DNA of 64,000 nt from Oscillibacter sp. ER4. GTDB taxonomy: Bacteria > Bacillota > Clostridia > Oscillospirales > Oscillospiraceae. Below the pieces are notes generated by a model, which was not told the origin of the DNA, searched no databases, and saw nothing but the letters and a program-made list of their open reading frames with translations. The translations under genes and the position numbers were made by a program. This document shows, piece after piece, positions 24,425 through 31,810 of this stretch (position 1 is its first letter; the number at the start of each line of letters is the position of its first letter). The stretch lies in NCBI RefSeq assembly GCF_000765235.1, contig NZ_JPJG01000059.1, forward strand, positions 1 through 64,000, read 5' to 3'.

Positions 24425-24439
24425 GGAAAGGAGATAGAC

Positions 24440-25189
24440 ATGGCTGCATTTATCAACAACGACATCACCACCGCCGGCCTGATCGTTCTGGCGAAGGGCG
24501 TGGCCGGCCAGAAGATCAACTACACCAAGATCGTCCTCGGCGATGGCTACCTCGAGGAGGGCCAGACGCCCCGCACCCTCACCGGCGTGGTCAGCCCGAA
24601 GGCGACCGTCGACATCACGAAGCTGAAGATCAACGGCGACGGCACCGTGGCCGTCGGCGGCATCTTCACCAACGGCGACGAGACCGATGGCTTCTACTAC
24701 CGCGAGCTCGGCCTTTATGCCGAAGATCCCGATCCCGAGGTCGGCGAGGTGCTGTACTGCTACGGCAACTGCGGTGATCTGGCCGAGTGGATCCCGCCCT
24801 CCGGCGGCGCCACCATCGTCGAGAAAACCATCGACATCGTCACCGCGATCGGCACGGCCACCAACGTGACCGCCTACATCCCCGCCGACGCCTACGCCAC
24901 CAAAGAGGACTACGAGACCTACAAGGCCATCGCCCTCGGCGCGCAGGCTACGGCCGAGGAGGCTCTGGCACTCGCCCGGCAGGCCATCGCAATCGCGCAG
25001 GCTGCCGAGGCATCGGCCAACGACCTGAGCAACGCGGTCGGCCAGAACACCAGCAAGATCGCAACGCTGTGGGACGCCGTTTTCAGCGACATCACAAGTA
25101 ACCCGTTCCAGATCACATTCGCAGACTTAACAGGCATCACGCTGAAGTCTGGCGTCTGGAACGCTTCACTTCAAAGGCTCGAGTGCTGA
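24440..25189 (+). CDS. tail fibre protein with N-terminal tail-collar fibre domain
   Basis: 249 residues, ATG preceded by GGAAAGGAG. The N-terminal 150 residues (AAFINNDITTAGLIVLAKGVAGQKINYTKIVLGDG) are the conserved baseplate-attachment domain of tail-collar fibres. A helical, Ala-rich coil follows (AQATAEEALALARQAIAIAQAAEASA) and ends in a short tip. With no large receptor-binding domain of its own, it may serve as the stalk to which the DGR-diversified protein docks. The stop overlaps the next start (TGATG). Confidence 0.85.
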   Translation: MAAFINNDITTAGLIVLAKGVAGQKINYTKIVLGDGYLEEGQTPRTLTGVVSPKATVDITKLKINGDGTVAVGGIFTNGDETDGFYYRELGLYAEDPDPEVGEVLYCYGNCGDLAEWIPPSGGATIVEKTIDIVTAIGTATNVTAYIPADAYATKEDYETYKAIALGAQATAEEALALARQAIAIAQAAEASANDLSNAVGQNTSKIATLWDAVFSDITSNPFQITFADLTGITLKSGVWNASLQRLEC

Positions 25190-25446
25190 TGGGAAACTGC
25201 TACAACTACACCCCGATCCCACCGGCCGAAGCCTCCTGCATCATCGCGCACCTGTTCGTCGAGCTGGCCCTGCCCTGCTCCTGCTGCAAGCGGGAGGACG
25301 GCGTCATCGTCATTCAGGGCAAGACATACGACGGCAGCAGCGCCCGCGTCACAATCAAAGGCGAGGAGGTGAGATACTACGGCAAGCAACGGACACTCGC
25401 GGCCATACGAGCGGGCCAATGTAGGCCGCCCGCCCTTCGGCCGTGA
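25189..25446 (+). CDS. small Cys-containing protein upstream of avd
   Basis: 85 residues from the ATG that overlaps the fibre stop (an in-frame GTG lies at 25183). Hydrophobic HLFVELALPCSCC near residue 22, then a short beta stretch DGVIVIQGKTYDGSSARVTIKGEEV. No family recognised. It is probably translated by coupling with the fibre gene and ends 13 bases before avd. Whether it belongs to the DGR is unknown. Confidence 0.5.
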   Translation: MGNCYNYTPIPPAEASCIIAHLFVELALPCSCCKREDGVIVIQGKTYDGSSARVTIKGEEVRYYGKQRTLAAIRAGQCRPPALRP

Positions 25447-25459
25447 CAAACTGCCCGAG

Positions 25460-25858
25460 ATGCAGGTCATCACGGACGCCAAGGAGCTCGAGAAACACAC
25501 CTACATCAAGACCAGAAACCCGGCCGTTTTCCCGAAGAAGGAGCGGCTCGGTCTGGCACAGAGGATGATGAACGAGGCCAGCGACCTCGTCGCCGATCTG
25601 ATGGAGGCCAACGATCTGCTCCTGACGGATCCCGAGGAGCGTGAGCTCAGGTATCGCGCGCAGCGGTCGGCGCTTCGCAACTGCCGAAAGCTGATCCACC
25701 ACATCGAGCTCGCGCATGAGATCCTCAGCGGCTTCAGCGATGACGCCTTTGCATACTGGGCGAAGATGGCGGCCGGCGTGAAGAACCAGACCGCCAAATG
25801 GTACAAAACCGATAAAGAGAGGGCCGCCAAGCTGGACGCGCAGAAGCGTCACCAGTGA
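25460..25858 (+). CDS. avd: Avd-like DGR accessory protein (four-helix bundle)
   Basis: 132 residues of almost pure helix with many basic residues: LGLAQRMMNEASDLVADLMEA, RAQRSALRNCRKLIHHIELAHEIL, then FAYWAKMAAGVKNQTAKWYK and a basic tail. Size, basic helices and position immediately 5' of the template repeat and reverse transcriptase match Avd, the pentameric accessory protein that binds the DGR RT and template RNA and is needed for cDNA synthesis. The ATG lacks a good SD; the frame is open further upstream to 25373 without a standard start, so the true start is uncertain. Confidence 0.8.
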   Translation: MQVITDAKELEKHTYIKTRNPAVFPKKERLGLAQRMMNEASDLVADLMEANDLLLTDPEERELRYRAQRSALRNCRKLIHHIELAHEILSGFSDDAFAYWAKMAAGVKNQTAKWYKTDKERAAKLDAQKRHQ

Positions 25859-25890
25859 GGCGGCCCTCGGGGTATGCCTTGTTTTTTCGT

Positions 25891-25984
25891 GCCGGCTCGG
25901 CCAACAACGCCCGCAACGTCAACACCGATGGCACTCTGAACAGGAACAACGCCTACAACGGCAACAACGGCCTGCGCCCCGCTT
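25891..25984 (+). repeat. DGR template repeat (TR)
   Basis: This 94-bp noncoding stretch matches 27965-28058 (VR) without gaps. All 69 non-adenine positions are identical, while 17 of the 25 adenines differ in the VR (10 to G, 6 to T, 1 to C). That is the signature of adenine-specific mutagenic retrohoming. Most adenines sit in AAC codons when read in the VR frame, giving the largest amino-acid range. The 3' 16 bp, GGCCTGCGCCCCGCTT, is adenine-free and identical in both, so it is the likely IMH-type anchor. The TR lies between avd and the RT gene, the usual place. Confidence 0.97.
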
Positions 25985-26178
25985 CGATGGATCGCCCGAC
26001 TTATTAACCGCCCGGAGACGGACGGCGAACACTGTGCCCCATCATCCAAGGAAGGCATATCCCTCCCGCAGCCGCGGCCGTCTGACCGGCCCGGTCATGG
26101 GTAAACACAAGACCGCCGATGCTCCCGGCGGCGCACGCAAAGCGTGGCCGGAGCTATACACGGCGGGGAGACTTTTCA
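25985..26178 (+). other. TR-RT spacer of the DGR RNA
   Basis: 194 bases between TR and the RT start. No convincing gene. In known DGRs this spacer is part of the structured template RNA that primes and guides cDNA synthesis. Several GC-rich dyads are present; the segment carries the RT ribosome binding site GGGGAG at its end. Confidence 0.5.
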
Positions 26179-27402
26179 ATGGAGAATATCGTAAACAGCA
26201 CCATTGCGCTCTACAAAGCATACCGCAAAACCCGCTGCGGAAAGCGCGACAACCCGACCGCCATGCGCTACCGCATGGAGGCCATCGAGCGCACCGTCGC
26301 CCTCTCTGAGAGGCTCCAGCGGCGCGACTATTCCTTCGGGCCCTACTACCCCTTCAAGGTGTACGAGCCCAAGGAGCGGCTCGTCCTCGCCATCGACTTC
26401 GAGGGCAAAGTCGTCCAGCACTCGCTCTGCGACAACGTCCTCGAGCCGGCGTTCTCCCGGCGTTTCATCCGGGACAACTACGCCGGCCAGATCGGAAAAG
26501 GCACCCACGACGGCCTCGACCGTCTGGCTGCGGCCATGCGCCACTATTTCTTCAGCCGAAAGGCAGCAGACGAAGCAGCCCGCAAGGCTGCCGGCCTGCC
26601 GCCCCGGCCGATGAACGAGTGGGACTACGCCGACGGCTGGGTACTGAAGGGCGATTTTTCAAAGTTCTTTTACACCCTGCTCCATTCCTACTGTTACGAA
26701 ACGGCCCGCCGGGCCCTGAAGTGGCTGAAGGATCCCGAGCTGATCGACTTCGCTGAGTGGCTGCTGTGGCTCATAATCGACAGCACGCCAGACCCCGGCA
26801 TCCCGATCGGCAACCAGTCGAGCCAACTGCTCGCGCTGCTCTATCTGGACGCCTTCGACCACTGGCTGAGGGATGACCGCGGCCTCGTATATGGCAGGTA
26901 CATGGACGACTTCTACATCATCCACAGCGACAAGCTGCTGCTCCGGCAGATACTCAAGGAGATCGAGGCGTACATCAAGCCGCTCGGCCTTCGGCTGAAC
27001 GGCAAGACGCAGATCCTCCCGCTGAAGAACGGCATCGACTTCCTCGGTTTTCACACCTACCTCACGCAGACCGGCAAGGTCGTGAGAAAAGTGCGAGCCA
27101 AGAGCATCGACAACATGAAGCGCAAGATCCGCAAGTTCCGCGGGCTGGTGGACTCCGGCAAGATGACACTCGACAGCGTCGTGCAATCCTACGCGAGCTG
27201 GACGGGCCACATCTCACACGGCAACACCTACCACCTGCGGCAGAACATGGACGCCTATTTCTTCAGCTATTTCCCGGAGCTCAAACCATCACCGAAAGGA
27301 GACACAACTCATGGCCCAAAAACTGAGCAACCTCGCAAACAAGTCGAAGGTCAAGTTCGGCAGCCTGTACGGCAGCCCGATCGTCTGGATCGTGGCCGAT
27401 AA
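26179..27402 (+). CDS. DGR reverse transcriptase
   Basis: 407 residues from the ATG 8 nt after GGGGAG (an in-frame ATG at 26119 has no SD). Group II-like RT motifs run in order: RLVLAIDFEGKVVQHSLCDNV, FSRRFIRDNYAGQIGKGTH, the catalytic WVLKGDFSKFFYTL, then IPIGNQSSQLLALLYLD and RYMDDFYIIHSD (YMDD active site). The IGNxSSQ form in place of the QGxxxSP of retroviral and retron RTs is diagnostic of DGR RTs. The thumb-like C-terminus has GLRLNGKTQILPL and DFLGF. It copies the TR RNA with errors at adenines. The last 92 bases overlap the target gene in another frame. Confidence 0.97.
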   Translation: MENIVNSTIALYKAYRKTRCGKRDNPTAMRYRMEAIERTVALSERLQRRDYSFGPYYPFKVYEPKERLVLAIDFEGKVVQHSLCDNVLEPAFSRRFIRDNYAGQIGKGTHDGLDRLAAAMRHYFFSRKAADEAARKAAGLPPRPMNEWDYADGWVLKGDFSKFFYTLLHSYCYETARRALKWLKDPELIDFAEWLLWLIIDSTPDPGIPIGNQSSQLLALLYLDAFDHWLRDDRGLVYGRYMDDFYIIHSDKLLLRQILKEIEAYIKPLGLRLNGKTQILPLKNGIDFLGFHTYLTQTGKVVRKVRAKSIDNMKRKIRKFRGLVDSGKMTLDSVVQSYASWTGHISHGNTYHLRQNMDAYFFSYFPELKPSPKGDTTHGPKTEQPRKQVEGQVRQPVRQPDRLDRGR

Positions 27403-29020
27403 GAACCACGCAGGCTACCCCTCCAACAGCGTCACGCTCGTGACCAACCAGATCATCAAGATGCTGTGCTTCGACGCAACAGAACCGAGTAACGGCAACA
27501 GCGACCGCCGCGGCTACGGCAACAACCGCTACATCTACTCGAACCTGCGCCAGTGGCTCAACAGCCCCGCGGCTGCCGGCCAGTGGTACACCGCACAGCA
27601 CTCCGCAGACCAGACGCCGGACTCCTCCCACGTCTGGAACGGCGTCAACCCGTACAGTGGCCTCGCCGGTTTTCTGAACGCCTTCACCGCCAACGAGCGG
27701 GCGGCTCTGCTGAACACCACCATCACGGTCGGCAAGAGCTCCACAGACGGCGGCGGGACGGAGACCTGCACGGACAAGATCTTCCCCCTGTCCTGCACTG
27801 AGGTCGGCCTGAGCGGTGACCACGTCTGCGGCAGCAAGCTGGCGATCTTCAGCGACAACAACAGCCGCATCGCCACCGTGACGGCCTCCTGCGTCGCCAA
27901 TTCCAACTATTCCAGCAACCCGGGCTCTGGCGCCGCGTGGTACTACTGGCTGCGGGACGCCTATGCCGGCTCGGCCGGCAACGCCCGCGGCGTCTACACC
28001 GGTGGCACTCTGGGCTGGGACTGCGCCTACTTCGGCTACCGCGGCCTGCGCCCCGCTTGTAATCTGTCCTCTGATCTCCTGATCTCCGACTCCGTCGACT
28101 CGGATGGATGCTATACAGTGATCTACAATCAGGCGCCCACAGCGCCGTCGTCCATCACTGTCCCGAGCGAAGTGCTCGGCGGCGAGAACCTGAGCATCTC
28201 GTGGGCGGCCTCCACCGACCCCGACGGCAACCTCTCCGGCTACGTTCTGGAGCGCAAGGTCGGGAGCGGCACATGGGCGCAGATCTACAAGGGATCCTCG
28301 CGCAGCTACACCGACGCCATCACCTACGGATGGACGAGCGTGCAGTACCGCGTCAAGGCATACGACGCCGCCGGCGCGGAGAGTGCGTACACCACCAGCG
28401 CCACCCGCACCGTCACCAATAACCGACCGCCCGTCATCAGCGGCACGGACGGCGCCCTCGGCAGCTTCAGCACGGCGGCCCCGTCCTACGAGTACACCGT
28501 CACCGACGCCGACGGCCATCAGGTCGACGTCGTGGAGATGCTGGACGGCGTCACGCTGCGCAGCTACACCGTGACCCTCGGCCATACCAACACGCTGACG
28601 ATCGGCTCCGAGGCGTGGCTGAAGGTCGTGAACGGCAGCCACACCCTGAAGATCGTGGCGACCGACGCCAAGGACGCCAGCGTCACCCGCACGCTGACCT
28701 TCACCAAGGCCGTCACGTCCGTCGAGTTCGAGCAGACCCTCGCTATGGAGGCCGACGCCATGCCGACCAAGGCCCTCGCCAACATTCAGGGCAATTTCCC
28801 GGCCGGCTGCACGCTTCAGGTCTGGATCTGCAACAACGGCAACGACGCGAGCCCGACGTGGGAGGACATCACGCAGAAGGTCAGAGCCGGCCAGAAGCAC
28901 TACTTCACAAACAAGACCAAGACGGCCGCAGCGTGGGGCGTCAAGGTTAAGGCCAAGCTGCTCCGCGGCTCTGCTACGGAGACCTGCTACATCCAGTCGA
29001 TCGGAGGTAACTTTGCATGA
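27311..29020 (+). CDS. DGR target: variable receptor-binding protein (DUF6273 CLec-like plus Fn3-like domains)
   Basis: 569 residues, ATG preceded by AAAGGAGACACAACTC. Residues about 15-260 form a DUF6273/C-type-lectin-like domain (RYIYSNLRQWLNS, GFLNAFTANERAALL, DKIFPLSCTEVGL, AWYYWLRDAY). Residues 219-249 are the VR, ending with GLRPACNLSSDLLI. After it come a fibronectin-III-like domain (about 270-365; SISWAASTDPDGNLSGYVLE) and a second Ig-like domain (about 370-470), then a small C-terminal beta region. Most DGR targets carry the VR at the C-terminus; here it is in the first half. It is likely the phage receptor-binding protein at the tail tip. Confidence 0.93.
   Translation: MAQKLSNLANKSKVKFGSLYGSPIVWIVADKNHAGYPSNSVTLVTNQIIKMLCFDATEPSNGNSDRRGYGNNRYIYSNLRQWLNSPAAAGQWYTAQHSADQTPDSSHVWNGVNPYSGLAGFLNAFTANERAALLNTTITVGKSSTDGGGTETCTDKIFPLSCTEVGLSGDHVCGSKLAIFSDNNSRIATVTASCVANSNYSSNPGSGAAWYYWLRDAYAGSAGNARGVYTGGTLGWDCAYFGYRGLRPACNLSSDLLISDSVDSDGCYTVIYNQAPTAPSSITVPSEVLGGENLSISWAASTDPDGNLSGYVLERKVGSGTWAQIYKGSSRSYTDAITYGWTSVQYRVKAYDAAGAESAYTTSATRTVTNNRPPVISGTDGALGSFSTAAPSYEYTVTDADGHQVDVVEMLDGVTLRSYTVTLGHTNTLTIGSEAWLKVVNGSHTLKIVATDAKDASVTRTLTFTKAVTSVEFEQTLAMEADAMPTKALANIQGNFPAGCTLQVWICNNGNDASPTWEDITQKVRAGQKHYFTNKTKTAAAWGVKVKAKLLRGSATETCYIQSIGGNFA
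27965..28058 (+). repeat. DGR variable repeat (VR) inside the target gene
   Basis: 94 bp matched to the TR at 25891-25984. All 17 differences fall on template adenines; none fall elsewhere. In protein terms, template residues such as N, N, N, D, N, R, N, N, N, N, N became G, G, Y, G, G, W, D, C, F, Y, R. The similarity stops sharply on both sides. Eight adenines are unchanged. Confidence 0.97.
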
Positions 29021-29187
29021 TTAAGCACAGAGCTGACAGCATCAAAGAGCTGAACGAGAAACAGGCCGCAGAGGCCAAGAAGGACAAAACCATCGCCGAG
29101 CAGGCTGACACCATCGAGCTGCTGAAAGGCTGCATCATGGAGCTGGCCGACGTGGTCTACGGCGACGGAGGGGAGGTAACAGCATGA
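29017..29187 (+). CDS. short coiled-coil protein after the DGR target
   Basis: 56 residues, overlapping the target stop (ATGA) with GGAGG 10 nt upstream. Almost wholly charged helix: SIKELNEKQAAEAKKDKTIAE and QADTIELLKGCIMELADVVYG. No family recognised. It could be a chaperone or trimerisation aid for the receptor-binding protein. It ends by overlapping the next start. Confidence 0.6.
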   Translation: MIKHRADSIKELNEKQAAEAKKDKTIAEQADTIELLKGCIMELADVVYGDGGEVTA

Positions 29188-29348
29188 GCAAGATCGTCGA
29201 GCTGTACGTCAAGGAGCTGACCCGCGAAGGCTCCACCATGACCATCAACGACGTCCCGAAGAAACTGCGCAAGCAGGTCAAGGACGCCATCGCTGCCATC
29301 GAGGCAGCCGCAAACGCTGGCACCGCGAAGGAAGGGGCGAGCGAATGA
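29184..29348 (+). CDS. small CD1375-like phage protein
   Basis: 54 residues, ATG overlapping the upstream stop with GGGGAGG before it. KIVELYVKELTREGSTMTINDVPKKLRKQVKDAI resembles the short CD1375/XkdX-type proteins found after tail fibre genes in Clostridia, where a VPxxL helix motif is typical. Function unknown. Confidence 0.6.
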   Translation: MSKIVELYVKELTREGSTMTINDVPKKLRKQVKDAIAAIEAAANAGTAKEGASE

Positions 29349-29404
29349 TCGCCCGGGCCCTCGCGTGGCTATTATTAAAAATTGCAGGAAAGGAGGAGCG
29401 TGAA

Positions 29405-29536
29405 ATGCTGGTACGTCTGTATGCAGGCGAGATCATCATGGGCCGCATCACCGAGGACAACGTCCCCGCGAAGCTGAAGGCCCGCGTGCACAAGTATCTC
29501 GTCGACATGGGCTACTTCGACGACGTCGAGGAGTAA
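29405..29536 (+). CDS. small XkdX/CD1375-like protein
   Basis: 43 residues from the ATG after AAAGGAGGAGCGTGAA. An in-frame ATG at 29345 would include this SD inside the gene. MLVRLYAGEIIMGRITEDNVPAKLKARV has the same VPxxLK helix as the preceding gene, so the two may be paralogues. A perfect terminator follows, closing the tail operon. Confidence 0.65.
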   Translation: MLVRLYAGEIIMGRITEDNVPAKLKARVHKYLVDMGYFDDVEE

Positions 29537-29548
29537 GCCCAACAACAA

Positions 29549-29580
29549 GGAGGGCCGCGTCCTGCGGCCCTCCGGCTTTT
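29549..29580 (+). terminator. terminator closing the tail/DGR block
   Basis: Perfect 10-bp stem GGAGGGCCGC/GCGGCCCTCC with a 5-nt loop, followed by GGCTTTT. Confidence 0.8.
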
Positions 29581-29593
29581 ATGAGGTGACACA

Positions 29594-29959
29594 ATGATCG
29601 AAATCAACATCGGCGCGCTCGTCGTCCTTATGGGGATCCCGACGGCCGTGACCGGCTTCTGCTTCTGGATGCTCGAGCACAGGATCCAGAAGCGCGAGAA
29701 GCAAAAGGAGGCCGAGGAGGCCAAACGACAGAAAGAGGCAGCGGCCCGAGAGCGTGCCCGTGAAGATCTCCAGATCATCACCATTCAGGGCACGTCGGCA
29801 GCCATCGCCCTCGGCGAGGCGACGGCCCGGGCCGTGCAGCGCATCCCTGACGCGCATTGTAACGGGGATATGCACGCGGCCCTCGACTACGCTGCCAAAA
29901 TCAAACACGCGCAGAAGGACTTCCTCACCAGTCAGGGGATCCACGCGATCATCGACTAA
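29594..29959 (+). CDS. membrane-anchored coiled-coil phage protein
   Basis: 121 residues. One N-terminal membrane helix (about residues 5-27, IGALVVLMGIPTAVTGFCFW), then a long charged coil (HRIQKREKQKEAEEAKRQKEAAARERARE) and a soluble end with IPDAHCNGDMHAALDYAAK. It begins the lysis module before two holin-like genes. Possible spanin-like or antiholin role; not established. Confidence 0.6.
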   Translation: MIEINIGALVVLMGIPTAVTGFCFWMLEHRIQKREKQKEAEEAKRQKEAAARERAREDLQIITIQGTSAAIALGEATARAVQRIPDAHCNGDMHAALDYAAKIKHAQKDFLTSQGIHAIID

Positions 29960-29972
29960 GGAGGTGAGCAGC

Positions 29973-30281
29973 ATGGCCGCAAAGAAGCGCCGGCGCAAGC
30001 GTAAAAAGAAAATCGAGGCGAGCAAAAAGCTCGCATACTGGGCGGCCAGCGTGGCAACGCTCAGCGCAGCCAGCTCTCTGCTGCTCTCTGCCTTCGGGCG
30101 CGACCCGGTCGGTGAGCTGACCGGCACCATCTTCACCGCCTGCGTCGGCTATCTAATCACATACGCCGGCAAGAGCCTCGGCGAGAAAATCAGCCGAAAC
30201 CGCCACAGGCTCGACGCCGACGGCAACCCGATCCCGGATCCGTCCGGGGACACTCTCAACAATGAGGAGGCACAAGGATGA
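29973..30281 (+). CDS. holin-like membrane protein
   Basis: 102 residues from the ATG after AAGGAGGTGAGCAGC. A very basic N-terminus (KKRRRKRKKKIEASKK) is followed by two hydrophobic segments (LAYWAASVATLSAASSLLLSAF and LTGTIFTACVGYLITYAG) and a charged tail, a holin-like plan. It overlaps the next holin by four bases. Confidence 0.6.
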   Translation: MAAKKRRRKRKKKIEASKKLAYWAASVATLSAASSLLLSAFGRDPVGELTGTIFTACVGYLITYAGKSLGEKISRNRHRLDADGNPIPDPSGDTLNNEEAQG

Positions 30282-30592
30282 ACACCATCGACATCACCCC
30301 CATCGTCAACGCAGCCCTCGCCCTGATCGGCGCCGGCGTCAGCGTTTTCCTGATCCCGTGGCTGAAGAAGCAGACCACCGAGGCACAGCGCAAGGAGCTG
30401 ACCGCGTGGGTAAAGATCGGCGTCGCTGCCGCTGAGCAGCTCTACGTCGGACAGGGCCGCGGCGAGGAGAAGAAGCAGTACGTCCTCGACTTCCTGAAGC
30501 AGAAGGGCTTCAAGGTCGACGAGGAAAGCGTCGTCAACGCGATCGAGGCAATCGTCAAGCAGCTCAACACTGAGGGCCTGACCATCGAATAA
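30278..30592 (+). CDS. phage holin, LLH family
   Basis: 104 residues. One N-terminal membrane helix (NAALALIGAGVSVFLIPWLKK) and the conserved amphipathic part WVKIGVAAAEQLYVGQGRGEEKKQYVLDFLKQKGF, typical of LLH-type holins. It would form the lesion that releases the amidase. A terminator follows at once. Confidence 0.85.
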   Translation: MNTIDITPIVNAALALIGAGVSVFLIPWLKKQTTEAQRKELTAWVKIGVAAAEQLYVGQGRGEEKKQYVLDFLKQKGFKVDEESVVNAIEAIVKQLNTEGLTIE

Positions 30593-30597
30593 CGGAG

Positions 30598-30622
30598 AGG
30601 GCGGGCTCCGGCCCGCCCTTTT
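30598..30622 (+). terminator. terminator after the holin
   Basis: Perfect stem GGGCGGGC/GCCCGCCC with the loop TCCG and a TTTT tail. Confidence 0.75.
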
Positions 30623-30646
30623 CTTGCTTGTAAAGGAGGTAAACCC

Positions 30647-30751
30647 ATGAAAAACCAGAACACCGACGACATCAAGCTGAAGCCCGGCGAGACCATCACA
30701 GACGAGACTCTCGACGAGCTGACCGGCGGGAAAGGAGACGACAATGAGTAA
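30647..30751 (+). CDS. 34-residue peptide with a double-glycine (LTGG) motif
   Basis: ATG 6 nt after AAAGGAGG; the product ends GETITDETLDELTGGKGDDNE. The LxDELTGG pattern resembles double-glycine leader peptides of bacteriocins and other RiPPs, and short phage peptides of this kind recur in front of lysin genes. The core after GG is only six residues, so it is not a complete bacteriocin. It overlaps the amidase gene by eight bases. Confidence 0.65.
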   Translation: MKNQNTDDIKLKPGETITDETLDELTGGKGDDNE

Positions 30752-31745
30752 CAGCCCTCTGGTGGTCTACACCAAGCTCAGCCCGAACCACTCGGGCAAG
30801 CGCACCAAGAAGATCGACACCATCACTATTCACTGCATGGCGGGCAACTGCTCCGTCGAGACCTGCGGCAACCTGTTCGCCAGCTCTGCGCGGCAGGCGT
30901 CCAGCAACTACGGCATCGGCACCGACGGCCGGATCGCCCTGTACGTCGACGAGGCAAACCGCTCGTGGTGCACCTCGTCCAACGCCAACGACCAGCGGGC
31001 CGTCACCATCGAAGTCGCCAACAACGGCGGCGCGCCTGACTGGCCCGTCTCCGCGAAGGCATACGCCGCGCTGCTGGATCTCGTGACCGACATCTGCAAG
31101 CGAAACGGCATCAAGCGCCTCGTCTGGTCGACCAGAAAAAACGACCGCGTGAACCACCTGAACGGCTGCAACATGACCGTGCACAGGGACTACGCGAATA
31201 AGAGCTGCCCGGGCGACTACCTCTACAACCGCCACGGCCAGATCGCCGCCGAAGTCAACAAGCGCCTCGGCGTCAAGGATGCAGGCAGCAGCACCGGCGG
31301 CCAGACCTCCGGCAACACAGAGACCGGCCTGAAGGTCGGCGACGTGGTCGACTTCAAGGGCACGCAGCACTACACCAGCGCGGCGGCCAAGGACGCCAAG
31401 ATCTGCAAGCCCGGCAAGGCCACCATCACGGCCATCGCGGCCGGCAAGGCGCACCCGTACCACCTGAAGGCGGTCGGCGGCGGCTCCACCGTTTACGGCT
31501 GGGTAAACGCTGCGGACATCTCGACCGGCAGCACAGGTACGGCCACGAGCTACCGCGTGCGGACGACGGCCGACGTGCTGAACATCCGCAAGGGCCCCGG
31601 CACCAACTACGGCGTCGCCGGCCAGATCAAGGGCAAGGGCATCTACACCATCGTCGCCGAAGCCGCAGGCCCCGGCGCGACCAAGTGGGGCAAGCTCAAG
31701 AGCGGCGCGGGCTGGATCTCTCTGGACTACGTCACGAAACTCTAA
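30744..31745 (+). CDS. endolysin: N-acetylmuramoyl-L-alanine amidase with C-terminal binding domains
   Basis: 333 residues. The N-terminal amidase_2 domain has the zinc ligands in TITIHCMAGN and VHRDYANKSCPGDYL plus the glycan-binding GIGTDGRIALYVDE. After a Gly/Ser/Thr linker come a basic LKVGDVVDFKG domain (about 196-255), also seen in other Clostridial phage lysins, and an SH3b domain (YRVRTTADVLNIRKGPGTNY) that would bind the wall. It cuts the amide link between MurNAc and the stem peptide at lysis. It has no signal peptide, so the holin is needed. Confidence 0.92.
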   Translation: MSNSPLVVYTKLSPNHSGKRTKKIDTITIHCMAGNCSVETCGNLFASSARQASSNYGIGTDGRIALYVDEANRSWCTSSNANDQRAVTIEVANNGGAPDWPVSAKAYAALLDLVTDICKRNGIKRLVWSTRKNDRVNHLNGCNMTVHRDYANKSCPGDYLYNRHGQIAAEVNKRLGVKDAGSSTGGQTSGNTETGLKVGDVVDFKGTQHYTSAAAKDAKICKPGKATITAIAAGKAHPYHLKAVGGGSTVYGWVNAADISTGSTGTATSYRVRTTADVLNIRKGPGTNYGVAGQIKGKGIYTIVAEAAGPGATKWGKLKSGAGWISLDYVTKL

Positions 31746-31766
31746 AACCGCATAGAAAAGCAGAAA

Positions 31767-31797
31767 CCCGCCCGGAGATCCCGGGCGGGCTTTTTCT
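31767..31797 (+). terminator. terminator between amidase and the convergent TM2 gene
   Basis: Perfect 9-bp stem CCCGCCCGG/CCGGGCGGG with a 5-nt loop and CTTTTTC. It closes the late transcript. Confidence 0.85.
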
Positions 31798-31810
31798 GTT
31801 ATGTGGGGCT

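Noticed and set aside
25181-25200. A second VR in the tail fibre 3' end
   Set aside because: The fibre end does not match the TR, and the TR-specific GGCCTGCGCCCCGCTT was found only in the TR and the VR.
26119-26178. Upstream ATG of the reverse transcriptase
   Set aside because: No SD there, while GGGGAG is well placed for the ATG at 26179; the extra residues do not resemble RT.
30744-31745. CRISPR array or CRISPR-associated gene
   Set aside because: No regularly spaced repeats of 25-40 bp with spacers were seen anywhere in the window.
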